The translations under genes were made by a program, and so were the position numbers. Below, one piece after another: positions 44,128-52,754 of a stretch of 64,000 bases of DNA. The notes under the pieces were generated by a model that was not told the DNA's origin, ran no database searches, and was given only the letters and a program-made list of their open reading frames with translations. The stretch is from DASQJL01 sp036380835 (GTDB lineage Bacteria > Eisenbacteria > RBG-16-71-46 > SZUA-252): positions 9,997 through 73,996 of the forward strand of contig DASVDZ010000047.1 of assembly GCA_036380835.1 (NCBI GenBank). Reading direction: 5' to 3'. Every line of letters begins with the position of its first letter. Positions within the stretch are counted from its first letter, which is position 1.

Positions 44128-45774
44128 ATGGCGCACGCACTGAAACGAGAGACCAAGCGGCCCGCGCCCGCGGTGAAGAAGGCCGCGGCCAAGCCGGCCG
44201 CCAAGGCGGACGCGAAGAAGATCGTGCGGCTGACCGCCGCCGACCTGGCGGAGAAGCAGCGCGAGATCTCGGTCAGCGAGTTCTTTACCAAGAACCGGCA
44301 CCTGCTCGGCTTCGACAGTCCCGCCAAGGCGCTCCTCACCACCGTGAAGGAGGCCGTCGACAACGCGCTCGACGCGTGCGAGGAGGCGGGGATCCTCCCC
44401 GACCTCATCATCGAGATCCAGGAAGTGACGGAGACGCGCTACAAGGTCGCCGTGCAGGACAACGGACCCGGCATCGTGAAGGCGCAGGTGCCGCGGATCT
44501 TCGGACAGCTCCTCTACGGCTCCAAGTTCCACCGCCTCCGTCAATCGCGCGGGCAGCAGGGGATCGGCATCTCGGCGGCCGGCATGTACGGCCAGCTCAC
44601 CACGGGGAAGCCGCTCAGCGTGGTCTCGCGGCCGGGCGCCGGCAAGCCCGCGCACCAGTTCGACATCCAGATCGACACGAGGCGGAACCAGCCCGTGATC
44701 GTGGCCGACCACGAGGTCGAGTGGTCGCCGGCGCACGGGACGCGCGTGGAGCTGGAGATCGAGGCGACGTACAAGAAGGGGCGCCACTCGGTCGACGGCT
44801 ACGTCGAACAGACCGCGATGGCGAACCCGCACGCGCAGGTCACGTACATCTCGCCGTCGGGGGAGCGGAGCGAGTTCAAGCGCGTCGCGCCCGAGCTGCC
44901 GAAGGCGCCGCAGGAGATCAAGCCCCACCCCCACGGCGTGGAGCTCGGCATCCTCCTCAAGATGCTGCACGAGACCAAGGCGAAGAACCTACGCGCGTTC
45001 CTGAGCGGGGAGTTCTCGCGCGTGAGCGCGGCCGTGGCGGAGGAGATCGCGAAGGCCGCGGGCCTCTCGCCGGAGTATTCGCCGCACAAGGCGGCGCGCG
45101 AACAGGCGGAGTCGCTCTACAACGCGATCCAGGCCGCGAAGCTGATGGCCCCGCCGTCGAACGTCCTGTCGCCGATCGGCGAGGAGCTGCTGCTCGAGGG
45201 ACTGAAGAAGCAGGTCGAGGCGCGCTTCTACGCCGCCACCTCGCGGTCGCCGTCGGTCTATCGCGGGAATCCGTTCCTGGTCGAGGCCGCGCTCGCGTAC
45301 GGCGCCGAGCACCTTCCCGCCGACGAGCTGATCACGCTCCTCCGCTTCGCGAACCGCGTGCCGCTCCTCTACCAGCAGTCGGCGTGCGCGATCGCCAAGT
45401 CGGTGCTCCAGACCAACTGGAAGTCGTACGGTCTCCAGCAGTCGAAGGGCGCGCTGCCGACGGCGCCGATGATCCTGATGGTCCACATCGCGTCGGTCTG
45501 GGTCCCGTTCACGTCGGAGTCGAAGGAGGCGGTCGCCTCCTATCCCGAGATCATGAAGGAGATCCGGCTCGCGCTGCAGGACGTCGGGCGGAAGCTCGGC
45601 ATCTTCATCCGGCGCGGGCTCCGCGAGGCGGACGCCGAGAAGAAGCGCTCGTACATCGAGAAGTACATCCCGCACATCGGCATCGCGCTCCAGGAGATCC
45701 TCAGCATCTCCGACAAGGAGCGCGACAAGGTCTGCGCCACGCTGAAGGACACCCTCGAACGGAGCCGCCAGTGA
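44128..45774 (+). CDS. top6B: DNA topoisomerase VI subunit B
   Basis: A 548-residue GHKL-type ATPase subunit of the type IIB topoisomerase. After a Lys/Ala-rich N-terminal extension (about 1-35), Bergerat-fold motifs appear: KEAVDNALDACE (Glu75, Asn79), DNGPGI (111-116) and GQQGIGISAAGMYGQL (from 142). They are followed by the H2TH-like helical region and the transducer domain with the ATP-contacting Lys region near QQSKGALP. ATP binding closes the B dimer and drives strand passage through the cut made by subunit A. ATG at 44128 has GGGAGG upstream. It overlaps the subunit A gene by 4 bases. Distinct from GyrB/ParE: no TOPRIM domain is present here. Confidence 0.95.
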   Translation: MAHALKRETKRPAPAVKKAAAKPAAKADAKKIVRLTAADLAEKQREISVSEFFTKNRHLLGFDSPAKALLTTVKEAVDNALDACEEAGILPDLIIEIQEVTETRYKVAVQDNGPGIVKAQVPRIFGQLLYGSKFHRLRQSRGQQGIGISAAGMYGQLTTGKPLSVVSRPGAGKPAHQFDIQIDTRRNQPVIVADHEVEWSPAHGTRVELEIEATYKKGRHSVDGYVEQTAMANPHAQVTYISPSGERSEFKRVAPELPKAPQEIKPHPHGVELGILLKMLHETKAKNLRAFLSGEFSRVSAAVAEEIAKAAGLSPEYSPHKAAREQAESLYNAIQAAKLMAPPSNVLSPIGEELLLEGLKKQVEARFYAATSRSPSVYRGNPFLVEAALAYGAEHLPADELITLLRFANRVPLLYQQSACAIAKSVLQTNWKSYGLQQSKGALPTAPMILMVHIASVWVPFTSESKEAVASYPEIMKEIRLALQDVGRKLGIFIRRGLREADAEKKRSYIEKYIPHIGIALQEILSISDKERDKVCATLKDTLERSRQ

Positions 45775-46856
45775 GCGAGAACCTGGTCCCCAAGATCAAG
45801 AAGGAAGCGAAGGGAGTCGAGGAGCAGATCCTCAAGCGGAAGAAGCCGACCATGAAGTTCCCGGTCCGCTCCCTCGCCAACGTGCGCTACGTGGAGAAGG
45901 AGGGCTACTTCGAGATCCGCGGCAAGAAGAAGGAGCGCACGCTGACGGTGAACACCGTGAAGACCTTCGCGCAGACGCTCCGGATGATGGCTCTCTCGAA
46001 GACGCTCGTCGAGACCGACGACATCGCGACCAAGCGGGAGGCGTACTACGTCTCCAAGAACTGGGGCGACGCACGCTTCCTCGAGCAGACCGAGTCGGAC
46101 ACGGTGATGGACGACGTGGAAGCGCTGTTCGAGGTGAATCGCGAGCAGATGGGCTTCGTTCCCGAGGAGAAGGGGGGCGACGTCTCCGGCTCGCTCACGG
46201 TCGTGGACGACGATCCCAACACCGGGAAGAAGATCCGGATCGACTGCACCAAGTTCGGGAGCGGCGCCTACTCGATCCCGATCTCGGTCGAGCACCTGAC
46301 GTTCGAGACGACCGCCAAGTTCATCCTCGTGATCGAGACCGCCGGCATGTTCCAGCGGCTGGTGAAGCACGGGTACTGGAAGAGCGCGAACTGCATCCTC
46401 GTATCGATGGGAGGGGTCCCGACGCGCGCCTGCCGGCGCTTCATCCGGCGTCTCGCCGACGCGAAGAAGATCCCCGTCTACGTCTTCGTCGACGGCGATC
46501 CGTACGGCATCTCGAACATCTACCGGACGTTCAAGGTGGGGTCGGGAAACGCGGCCCACATCAACGAGTTCTTCTGCGTGCCGCAGGCGCGGTTCCTCGG
46601 CATCACGCCCCAGGACATCGTCGACTACAAGCTTCCGACGCACCCGCTCAAGGACGTCGACGTGAAACGGGCGAAGGACGCGGTCAAGAACGACCCCTTC
46701 TTCCAGCATCACAAGGCCTGGGCCCAGGCCATGGAGCAGCTCGTCACGATGGGCGTCCGCGCCGAGCAACAGGCGCTCGCCGCGCACGGGTTGAACTACG
46801 TGATGGAGACGTACCTCCCCGAGAAGATCGCGCACCCCGAGCGGTTCCTGCCGTAG
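45771..46856 (+). CDS. top6A: DNA topoisomerase VI subunit A (Spo11-like)
   Basis: A 361-residue DNA-cleaving subunit. The winged-helix (CAP-like) domain carries the active-site segment KREAYYVSKNW; Tyr93 is the likely nucleophile by comparison with Spo11. The TOPRIM domain has Glu189 in ILVIETAGMF and Asp241/Asp243 in VFVDGDPYGISNIY, which bind Mg2+. The length equals archaeal Top6A. Two subunits A and two B form the active enzyme, which relaxes and decatenates DNA with 2-base overhang breaks. GTG overlaps the top6B stop, ensuring stoichiometric synthesis. The residues needed for catalysis all look present. Confidence 0.95.
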   Translation: MSENLVPKIKKEAKGVEEQILKRKKPTMKFPVRSLANVRYVEKEGYFEIRGKKKERTLTVNTVKTFAQTLRMMALSKTLVETDDIATKREAYYVSKNWGDARFLEQTESDTVMDDVEALFEVNREQMGFVPEEKGGDVSGSLTVVDDDPNTGKKIRIDCTKFGSGAYSIPISVEHLTFETTAKFILVIETAGMFQRLVKHGYWKSANCILVSMGGVPTRACRRFIRRLADAKKIPVYVFVDGDPYGISNIYRTFKVGSGNAAHINEFFCVPQARFLGITPQDIVDYKLPTHPLKDVDVKRAKDAVKNDPFFQHHKAWAQAMEQLVTMGVRAEQQALAAHGLNYVMETYLPEKIAHPERFLP

Positions 46857-46863
46857 CGGGCGC

Positions 46864-47748
46864 GTGGTTCCCTCCGACTCCGCGCGATCGCGGCTTCGGC
46901 TCGCCGCGCTGGCGTTCGCGGTGATCGTCGCGGGCGGCGCCGCGGGGGTGCCGCGCGCTTCCGCGATCCCCCCGCCGCGTCCCGGCGAGACGCCCGAGTT
47001 CAGCATCTCCGCCTACTTCATGGGCGAGCCGGGCTACCTGCGCGAGTCGTCGCTGAAGGTCAACGTCTGGGGCGGCGCCCAGTACGACTCGCTGGCGAAG
47101 GGGCACGCGCGCATCGCGATCCCCGAGGGGATCCAGCTCGTGTCGGGCGACACGCTCCGGGACGTGCTCCTATCGCCGTTCGTGAGCCGGCCGCCGTCGG
47201 ATCGCGGATGGTCGGTGACGATCCGTCCCATGCGTACCGGAACCTATACGATCCGGGGCGATCTGACGGTGGACGAGGGGCCTGAGCGTGGGCGGGACGA
47301 GAGCGGATTCGAGCTCTCGCTCGACGTGCGCGCCGATACGACGATCTTCGCCCCGACGCCGCGCGTCACGCGGTTCGAAAAGGTGCGCGAGGGGAGGCGG
47401 TTCCGGTACGCCGACGGGCTCCTCGTCCCGATCGACTCGACGGAGACGTTCCTCGAGTCGGAGATCACGTCGAAGCCGCGGGTCGTGAGGGAGGCCCGCG
47501 CGATCGCGCCGCGGGGCGCCGGCACGCCGCGCGACGGGGTGGCCTTCGTGGCGATCGTCGGCGCGGACGGGAGCCTGATCGACGCCATGCCGGTGGAGGA
47601 GCCCGGCTCGCTCGGGTTCGGTCCCGAGATTCTCGGCCCCGCGGAGGAGGCGCTCGCGTCCTTCCGCTTCGCCCCCGCGATCGCGCAGGGGCGGGCCGTG
47701 CCGGATTATCTGGCCCTGCGCGTCCGGTTCAAGGCGCCGGGGCGATAG
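46864..47748 (+). CDS. Secreted protein with TonB-C-like C-terminal domain
   Basis: A 294-residue predicted envelope protein. A signal peptide (LAALAFAVIVAGGAAGVPRASA) is followed by a beta-rich region. The last ~75 residues resemble the TonB C-terminal fold: VAFVAIVGADGSLIDAMPVEE, then EEALASFRFAPAIAQGRAVPDYLALRVRF. Such stand-alone domains occur in many periplasmic proteins that do not energise receptors. GTG at 46864 is 7 bases after the top6A stop, so it may be read from the topoisomerase operon. Its end overlaps the convergent small membrane protein gene by 20 bases. Function unknown. Confidence 0.72.
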   Translation: MVPSDSARSRLRLAALAFAVIVAGGAAGVPRASAIPPPRPGETPEFSISAYFMGEPGYLRESSLKVNVWGGAQYDSLAKGHARIAIPEGIQLVSGDTLRDVLLSPFVSRPPSDRGWSVTIRPMRTGTYTIRGDLTVDEGPERGRDESGFELSLDVRADTTIFAPTPRVTRFEKVREGRRFRYADGLLVPIDSTETFLESEITSKPRVVREARAIAPRGAGTPRDGVAFVAIVGADGSLIDAMPVEEPGSLGFGPEILGPAEEALASFRFAPAIAQGRAVPDYLALRVRFKAPGR

Positions 47749-48115
47749 GCGCCGACTCCACCCAGACGTACATCGTCGCGTCGCGGTCCCGGTAGACGAG
47801 CCGGCGTCCCGGCGGGAGCGCCTGCGCGTCGCGGACCAGTTGCCGGAGCTCGAAGCGGGCGCCGACGTCGTCGATGTTGATCTTGGGCGAGATCCCGAAC
47901 GCGAGCATCGTGTCGATGGGCCGCTTGGGGAGGCTCATCGAGACGGTGGCCATGTCTCGTCCGGGCTCCCAGACCTCGATCCGGAGCTTGGCGCTCTTGG
48001 GCGTCCTGGCGGCGATGCTGAGGGGGACGTCGACCCAGACCGTCCAAAGGGTTCCGATGGTGAGGCAACCGACCGCGAACAGCGAGAGCGCGAGAATCGT
48101 CTGCTTCCGGGACAT
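47729..48115 (-). CDS. Small protein with N-terminal membrane anchor, unknown
   Basis: A 128-residue protein with one N-terminal hydrophobic segment (TILALSLFAVGCLTIGTLWTVW), which could be a signal anchor, or a lipoprotein signal although the Cys context is poor. The rest is a compact soluble domain with KLRIEVWEPGRDMATVSMSLP and a terminal RLVYRDRDATMYVWVES strand. I recognise no family. It lies 36 bases downstream of the MarR gene on the same strand and may be the last gene of the DoxX-MarR transcript. Confidence 0.65.
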   Translation of the reverse strand: MSRKQTILALSLFAVGCLTIGTLWTVWVDVPLSIAARTPKSAKLRIEVWEPGRDMATVSMSLPKRPIDTMLAFGISPKINIDDVGARFELRQLVRDAQALPPGRRLVYRDRDATMYVWVESAPIAPAP

Positions 48116-48151
48116 GCTTCACCTCCTTGGCGGCGGCAGCCGTCCCTTCCT

Positions 48152-48646
48152 CTACGCCCGCCCGGTGGCCGGGGTTTCAGCCCCCTCGTCGTCCGCGAGG
48201 CCCTGCGCGAGCCCGAGCTTCTTCATGAGGCGCGCCAGAACCTCCTGCTCGTCCGGTGTGAGGGCGGAGAATTGTTCCTGGATCGCCGCCGCGTGGCGCG
48301 GGAACGTCTGGGCGATGAGGGCGCGGCCCTTCGGCGTGAGATGAACGGTCACGATGCGCCGGTCGCTCGAGTCGCGGCGGCGCTCCGCGAGGCCGTCCCG
48401 CACGAGGTTGTCGACCACGAACGTGATATTGCCGCCCGTGGTGAGCTGCTTCCGGCCGAGCGCGCACTGGGGGAGGGGTCCCAGGTGGTAGAGCGTTTCG
48501 AGCACGCCGAACTGCCGTTCGGTGAGGCGCTCGGTCGCGAGCCTCCGCACGAGGCGGGCGGTCACGCTGCGCGCCGCGCGCATCAGCTTGATGTAGGCGT
48601 CCAACGCCCGCCTTTCGGCCGCCGTTCCCTCGTGGTGGGTGCCCAT
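48152..48646 (-). CDS. MarR-family transcriptional regulator
   Basis: A 164-residue winged-helix dimer-forming repressor. It has the MarR core: LTERQFGVLETLYHLGPLPQ, the recognition helix QLTTGGNITFVVDNLVRDG and the beta wing RRRDSSDRRIVTVHLTPKG. Family members sense phenolics, oxidants or metals and usually repress their own operon and neighbours. It lies 19 bases after the DoxX gene, and a palindrome suited to MarR binding sits upstream of that gene. ATG at 48646 was chosen because the family N-terminus begins there; upstream codons are an Arg/Ser-rich shadow. Confidence 0.9.
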   Translation of the reverse strand: MGTHHEGTAAERRALDAYIKLMRAARSVTARLVRRLATERLTERQFGVLETLYHLGPLPQCALGRKQLTTGGNITFVVDNLVRDGLAERRRDSSDRRIVTVHLTPKGRALIAQTFPRHAAAIQEQFSALTPDEQEVLARLMKKLGLAQGLADDEGAETPATGRA

Positions 48647-48665
48647 CCTCGCTCCGTGACGAACT

Positions 48666-49106
48666 CTAGTGGACCAGCAGGCGATCGATCGAGAGCGCGC
48701 CGCTCCCGTGAACGATGATCGCCGCCGCGAGCGCGATCGCCAAGAAATGATACTCGAAGCCCTCCCCTTTCTGGCCACCGGACCAGTTCATGAAGAAGCC
48801 GTTCGGCGCGTGGACCAAGAGCGCCGCGACGGACATGACCGCGGCGACGCCCACGGCCATCAGCCGTCCGCCGAGGCCGAGCACGAGGAGGGGGCCTCCG
48901 AAGAACTCGGTCGCGATCGCCAGGAGCCCGAGGGGCGCCGGGATGCCGAGGCTCTTCGTGAAGTACTGCATCGTCCCCGTGAATCCATACCCGCCGAACC
49001 AGCCGAGAAGTTTCTGGGCTCCGTGGACCCAGATGATCCCGCCAAGGACCAAGCGCGTGATGAGAAGAATGGGGTCGTTCGAGGTGCTCAATAGCCAGTG
49101 CCACAT
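48666..49106 (-). CDS. DoxX-family membrane protein
   Basis: A 146-residue four-helix membrane protein of the DoxX/DoxD type. It shows ITRLVLGGIIWVHGAQKLLG, GFTGTMQYFTKSLGIPAP and three more hydrophobic helices, ending AAAIIVHGSGALSIDRLL. DoxX proteins are linked to thiol stress and quinone or thiosulphate chemistry at the inner membrane. ATG at 49106 has GGAGGG about nine bases upstream; a TTG at 49121 would put that Shine-Dalgarno inside the gene. It is followed by the MarR regulator gene in what is probably a self-regulated operon. Confidence 0.9.
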   Translation of the reverse strand: MWHWLLSTSNDPILLITRLVLGGIIWVHGAQKLLGWFGGYGFTGTMQYFTKSLGIPAPLGLLAIATEFFGGPLLVLGLGGRLMAVGVAAVMSVAALLVHAPNGFFMNWSGGQKGEGFEYHFLAIALAAAIIVHGSGALSIDRLLVH

Positions 49107-49162
49107 GATGTTACCCTCCAAGATAGGGGCGCATGAGGGGGCTTAATATTCCAGCTATTGTG

Positions 49163-49176
49163 ATTCAATGTTGAAT
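49163..49176. promoter_or_regulatory. Palindromic candidate MarR operator
   Basis: ATTCAA-TG-TTGAAT is a perfect 6-base inverted repeat in an AT-rich island about 55 bases upstream of the DoxX start. The form resembles MarR-family sites (TTGAA half-sites), and a MarR gene is the second gene of the operon. Confidence 0.55.
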
Positions 49177-49218
49177 AATAGGATTCGGCCCGACCGTGAC
49201 CCATGGCCTGGTCCCGCG

Positions 49219-49247
49219 GAGGCGGGCGCCGTGCGGGCGCCCGCCTC
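49219..49247 (-). terminator. Strong hairpin after the metal-uptake operon
   Basis: GAGGCGGGCGCC and GGCGCCCGCCTC form a perfect 12-base-pair stem with a 5-base loop, 18 bases past the ZnuB-like stop. No T-tract follows, so termination efficiency is uncertain. Confidence 0.55.
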
Positions 49248-49265
49248 GATTCGCGCTCCCCGGGC

Positions 49266-50162
49266 TCACTCCACGAAGCTCGGCAGCTCCCGTCGGCCCG
49301 ACGCGGCGCCCTCCCCCGGCGATCGCTGGCCGTTCAGCTTGTCGTCCACGTATTTCATGCGCACCGAGAGCGAGACGACGGCCACGGTGACCCCGAAGAG
49401 GCAGACGATGGTGGCCCCCATCGGCCAGTCCTTGACGTATGAGAGGAACGCCCCGGCCAGCGACAGCAAGAACGCGACGGACCACGCCCAATAGAGCCTT
49501 GCCGAACCCCTCCGGCCCAGGAGCGTCGCGCAGACCACCGGCACGATCAGGTAGGAGAAGACCGCCAACACGCCGGAGACCTTCACGGAGCTCGTGACGA
49601 CGAGACCGAACGAGGCATAGAAGAGGAAGTCCCACTTCTTCACGGATAGGCCCATTCGTTTCGCCTTCCTCGGATCCTCCGAGCAGAGCTGGAAATTTCG
49701 ACGGCCGAAGTAGAGGATCGCGCCGACCACCGCGAACAGCACCGTCATGATCACGATGTCCTTCCACGTCACCCATCCCAGGGCCTCCCCGCTCAGCGTG
49801 CCGCTCACGTGCTCGGCGCCGTGAGGAGCGTTCGCCAGGAGGATGAGCGTGGTCGCCGTCGCCAGCGCGAACGAGATTCCGATGAACGCCTCCTGGAGCA
49901 CCGAGTGGTCCCGATCCCAGAGAAAGCTGAACAGGGCGGCGCCGAGGAGCGTGAAGCCGAAGGACCAGAAGTACATGCTGGGGTCGTGCGGCTCGGCCCC
50001 GAGCAGGAAGGCCACGCTCTGGCCGAGCGCCGCGATCTGGGCCAGGGCGAGATCGACGAAGATGACCCCCCGGGCCAGCACGTGCTGGCCCAGGGAGGGG
50101 AGGATCAGCGCCAAGAGCAGGCACGCCAGGAGCGGCAGCGACATGACGGTCAGGAAATTCAC
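49266..50162 (-). CDS. Zinc/manganese ABC transporter permease (ZnuB-like)
   Basis: A 298-residue permease of the metal-chelate ABC-3 family. There are eight or so membrane segments, with the family stretch GQHVLARGVIFVDLALAQIAALG near the N-terminus and SGVLAVFSYLIVPVVCATLL near the C-terminus. It would pass Zn2+ or Mn2+ from the binding protein into the cytosol. GTG at 50162 overlaps the stop of the binding-protein gene by 4 bases; a much longer upstream frame is a shadow. No ATPase gene lies in the operon, so the ATP-binding subunit must be elsewhere. Confidence 0.9.
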   Translation of the reverse strand: MNFLTVMSLPLLACLLLALILPSLGQHVLARGVIFVDLALAQIAALGQSVAFLLGAEPHDPSMYFWSFGFTLLGAALFSFLWDRDHSVLQEAFIGISFALATATTLILLANAPHGAEHVSGTLSGEALGWVTWKDIVIMTVLFAVVGAILYFGRRNFQLCSEDPRKAKRMGLSVKKWDFLFYASFGLVVTSSVKVSGVLAVFSYLIVPVVCATLLGRRGSARLYWAWSVAFLLSLAGAFLSYVKDWPMGATIVCLFGVTVAVVSLSVRMKYVDDKLNGQRSPGEGAASGRRELPSFVE

Positions 50163-51091
50163 GGTTGTCCCCCCGCCTTTCCGGAAAGGGCCTGCGCCAA
50201 CGACGAGACCATGGAATCGAACTTGGCGAAGACGTCGTCGGTGCCGGGAATCCCGCCCGCCTCGGTGGCGACCTCGACGGCGACGCCGCCCGCGCGCTTC
50301 GCCAGTTCCTTGCTGGCGTCGGCCTTGTAGTACGGCTGGTACTCGACGACCTTCACGCCCGCTTGCTTCATCGCCTCCGCGAGCTCGGCGATATGGCGAG
50401 GGCTCGGCGGAATCCCCGGCTTCGGCTCGACGGTTCCGAAGATCTTCAGACCGAAGCGCTCGGCGAAGTAGATGAAGTTCCGGTGATAGATCACGAGGGA
50501 GGCTCCCTTGTGCGGAGCAAGCTCCCGCTCCCACTTCGCGAGCGAGGTCTCCATCCTCGCGTCGAACGCCTTGGCGTTCGCGGCGTAGTCGGACGCGTTC
50601 GCCGGATCGAGCGAGGAGAACACCGCCGCGAGATGGTCGGCCACGGCCTCGAGCTGTTTCGGATCGAGGTAGTAGTGGGGATTCCCGAGCGGGTGGATGT
50701 CCCCCTCGGCGCGGTTCACCGTGCCCACCGGCTTCTCGAGCACCGCGACGCCCTCCGAAGCGTCCACGAATCCCTTCGCGCCCGGCTGGATCTTCGGATT
50801 GCGGCTACCCGGCAGCACGAGCGGGAGCCAGCCGCCGTCCAGCTCCAGGCCGACGGAGACGAACACGTCGGCCTGTTGGATCTTCTTCATCAAGCTCGGC
50901 TTGGCCGGAACGAAGTGCGGATCCTCGTCGCCCCGACAAAGGCTTTGCGCCGAAACGTGCTTCCCGCCCACGAACTGGGCGACGGAAGCGAGATCGGTCA
51001 GCGACGTCGCGACGTTCAGATCGGCGAACGCGGTGGGCGCGATCAGGAGCCCCCCGGCGGCCGCCATCATGCCTCTCACGAACCAATTCAT
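50159..51091 (-). CDS. Zinc/manganese-binding periplasmic protein (ZnuA-like)
   Basis: A 310-residue cluster A-I solute-binding protein with a signal peptide (MMAAAGGLLIAPTAFA). Candidate metal ligands are His in EDPHFVPAK, His in GNPHYYLDP, His in VIYHRNFIYF and an acidic residue near GIPGTDD. The His-rich charged loop of typical ZnuA is absent. It delivers the metal to the ZnuB-like permease encoded just downstream. The outer-membrane protein gene lies 64 bases upstream on the same strand. Zn2+ versus Mn2+ cannot be settled from sequence. Confidence 0.88.
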   Translation of the reverse strand: MNWFVRGMMAAAGGLLIAPTAFADLNVATSLTDLASVAQFVGGKHVSAQSLCRGDEDPHFVPAKPSLMKKIQQADVFVSVGLELDGGWLPLVLPGSRNPKIQPGAKGFVDASEGVAVLEKPVGTVNRAEGDIHPLGNPHYYLDPKQLEAVADHLAAVFSSLDPANASDYAANAKAFDARMETSLAKWERELAPHKGASLVIYHRNFIYFAERFGLKIFGTVEPKPGIPPSPRHIAELAEAMKQAGVKVVEYQPYYKADASKELAKRAGGVAVEVATEAGGIPGTDDVFAKFDSMVSSLAQALSGKAGGQP

Positions 51092-51155
51092 GGATTCCTC
51101 CCGAGTCTGAGCGTTCCTGCTTCGTGGGTTCTTCCGCGGCCGACGCGACGCGGGG

Positions 51156-52247
51156 TCAGTACGCGTGGGCCGGGTGGTAGCCGATCGTGAAACTCAGTTG
51201 CACCATGATTCGGTCGTCGTTCCGCTTGATCCCGTCGCCGGCGTCCGCCGCCGCGTGGCTGTACTCCAGCCTCACCGAGGAGAACTCCGAGGGGGTCCAC
51301 GCGACGTTGGCGGAGCCCCGCGTCACCCTCCCGGGAATCTCGGTACCCGTCCCGTCGACCAGGAAGTCGGCGAAGCTGTCCTTCGATTGCTCGCCGCGGA
51401 CCCCGGCCCACCAGACCTGCGACAGACGATCCTGGAACGACGCGTACCAGCCGTCTTGCTGCTTGCGGTACGTCCCGCCGGCGGACGAGCCCTTCTGGAT
51501 GTATTCGCCCTGCGCGATCCATCCGCGGCGATTCGAGTTCTGGGGAGGGACGTGGCGAATCGTGGCGTCCGCGCCGATCGCGGAGTTCAGAGAGCCGTCT
51601 TCCCCGCGCCCCTGCAGGAGGGACTGGCCGATCTCCAGCGTGGTCGCGCCGTTCAAGTCGAACACGTTCTTGAAGTGCCCGAGGAACGGGACGTTGTCGT
51701 GTCTCGTCGAGCCGAAGTCGAGGGGATGCTCGTCGTCGGTGGGGATGGCCTGGTAGATCCCGCCGGTCAATTCAGAGAACCAGGGCAGGGGGGTGAGCCA
51801 CGCCGCCTCCATCCCGGCATCCTTGAACCCCTCCTCCCCGATGGAGTTGGCCATGATGATCGGAGCCTGGATGAACGGAAACGCGTGGGCGTGGAGCAGC
51901 CCGTGTTTTCCGAAGCTGCCCCGGATCTTCCCGAGGGTCAGCTGAATGGAAGGGATGCGCGTGGTGCGCGCCCACACCTCTTCCGGATCCACTCCGTCCG
52001 GCGCGAAGACGATGTTGCTCGTCAGGGTCCAGTACGGGTCCACGACGGAGATGAGGCTGATCTCCGCCTCGTCGAACCGCAGTCCGTACGGCTCGTTCAG
52101 GCTGCGCGCGGCCTGTCCTGAGAAGAGGGCGTTCATTCCGATCGAAGGGTTCGCCAGATTGGAGAACATCGATCGCGCCTGAGCGGCGGCGAGGACGGGC
52201 GCGCACATCAATCCGGCGAACAGGCAAGCAAACAGGCGAAGTCTCAT
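51156..52247 (-). CDS. Outer-membrane barrel linked to metal uptake
   Basis: A 363-residue predicted outer-membrane protein. A signal peptide (LFACLFAGLMCAPVLAAAQA) precedes beta-strand sequence with RFDEAEISLISVVDPYWTL, KIRGSFGKHGLLHAHAFPF and a final strand VQLSFTIGYHPAHAY. The GKIRGSFGK region resembles porins of the type found beside zinc ABC genes. There is no TonB box or plug domain, so it is probably a passive porin. It sits in a minus-strand run with the small His/Cys membrane protein upstream and the ZnuA-like gene downstream, which suggests metal entry. Confidence 0.75.
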   Translation of the reverse strand: MRLRLFACLFAGLMCAPVLAAAQARSMFSNLANPSIGMNALFSGQAARSLNEPYGLRFDEAEISLISVVDPYWTLTSNIVFAPDGVDPEEVWARTTRIPSIQLTLGKIRGSFGKHGLLHAHAFPFIQAPIIMANSIGEEGFKDAGMEAAWLTPLPWFSELTGGIYQAIPTDDEHPLDFGSTRHDNVPFLGHFKNVFDLNGATTLEIGQSLLQGRGEDGSLNSAIGADATIRHVPPQNSNRRGWIAQGEYIQKGSSAGGTYRKQQDGWYASFQDRLSQVWWAGVRGEQSKDSFADFLVDGTGTEIPGRVTRGSANVAWTPSEFSSVRLEYSHAAADAGDGIKRNDDRIMVQLSFTIGYHPAHAY

Positions 52248-52374
52248 GGGCCGAGGCCTCCTGAGAACGGAAGGCGAGCATGTTGACGACAGCCAGCGTC
52301 GAGCCGGGCGGGCACGCGGTTCGCGGCTCGCCGGCGTCCAGGCGCCGAGTTCGAACGGGAGAGGCTAGGGGGTG

Positions 52375-52668
52375 CTAGGTCCGGGGAGGAGCGCGGCTCG
52401 GAGGGGCGCCGTGCTTGTCGACATCGGGGGCGACGTCGAGACAGATCCGGGGCGCGGCATCGAAAGACGGGCCAAGCGTCGGCACCGACGCCGCGTGCGG
52501 CACGACGGCCGGCGTGTGGGCCACGGTGCAGAGCGCGCAGTCATCGGCGCGCCTCGCGTCGCGGTGCTGGTGCACCGCGACCACGAGGACCACGCCGATG
52601 AGATAGACGGCGACCGCTCCCCTTAGCCACGGGGCGATCCGCCGTTCGATGTGACGAAGTCGGTTCAT
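52375..52668 (-). CDS. Small membrane protein with His/Cys cluster (DUF2946-like)
   Basis: A 97-residue protein with one hydrophobic segment (GAVAVYLIGVVLVVAVHQHRD) followed at once by a potential metal-binding cluster, HQHRDARRADDCALCTVAH. The tail is Pro-rich. The position of the CxxC after the membrane segment recalls DUF2946 proteins that occur with metal transport genes. ATG at 52668 starts MNRLRHIERR; an upstream frame gives seven more residues. It is the first gene of the run leading to the metal-uptake proteins. The 127-base gap to the barrel gene holds nothing I can identify. Confidence 0.6.
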   Translation of the reverse strand: MNRLRHIERRIAPWLRGAVAVYLIGVVLVVAVHQHRDARRADDCALCTVAHTPAVVPHAASVPTLGPSFDAAPRICLDVAPDVDKHGAPPSRAPPRT

Positions 52669-52754
52669 GAGGATCGAGGGGCCCGGCACGCGCCGGCCGC
52701 CCCCAAAGTCTGAGCGGGGCCGAGTCTCCCCGTCAAGACCGCAGCTGCCTCCCC

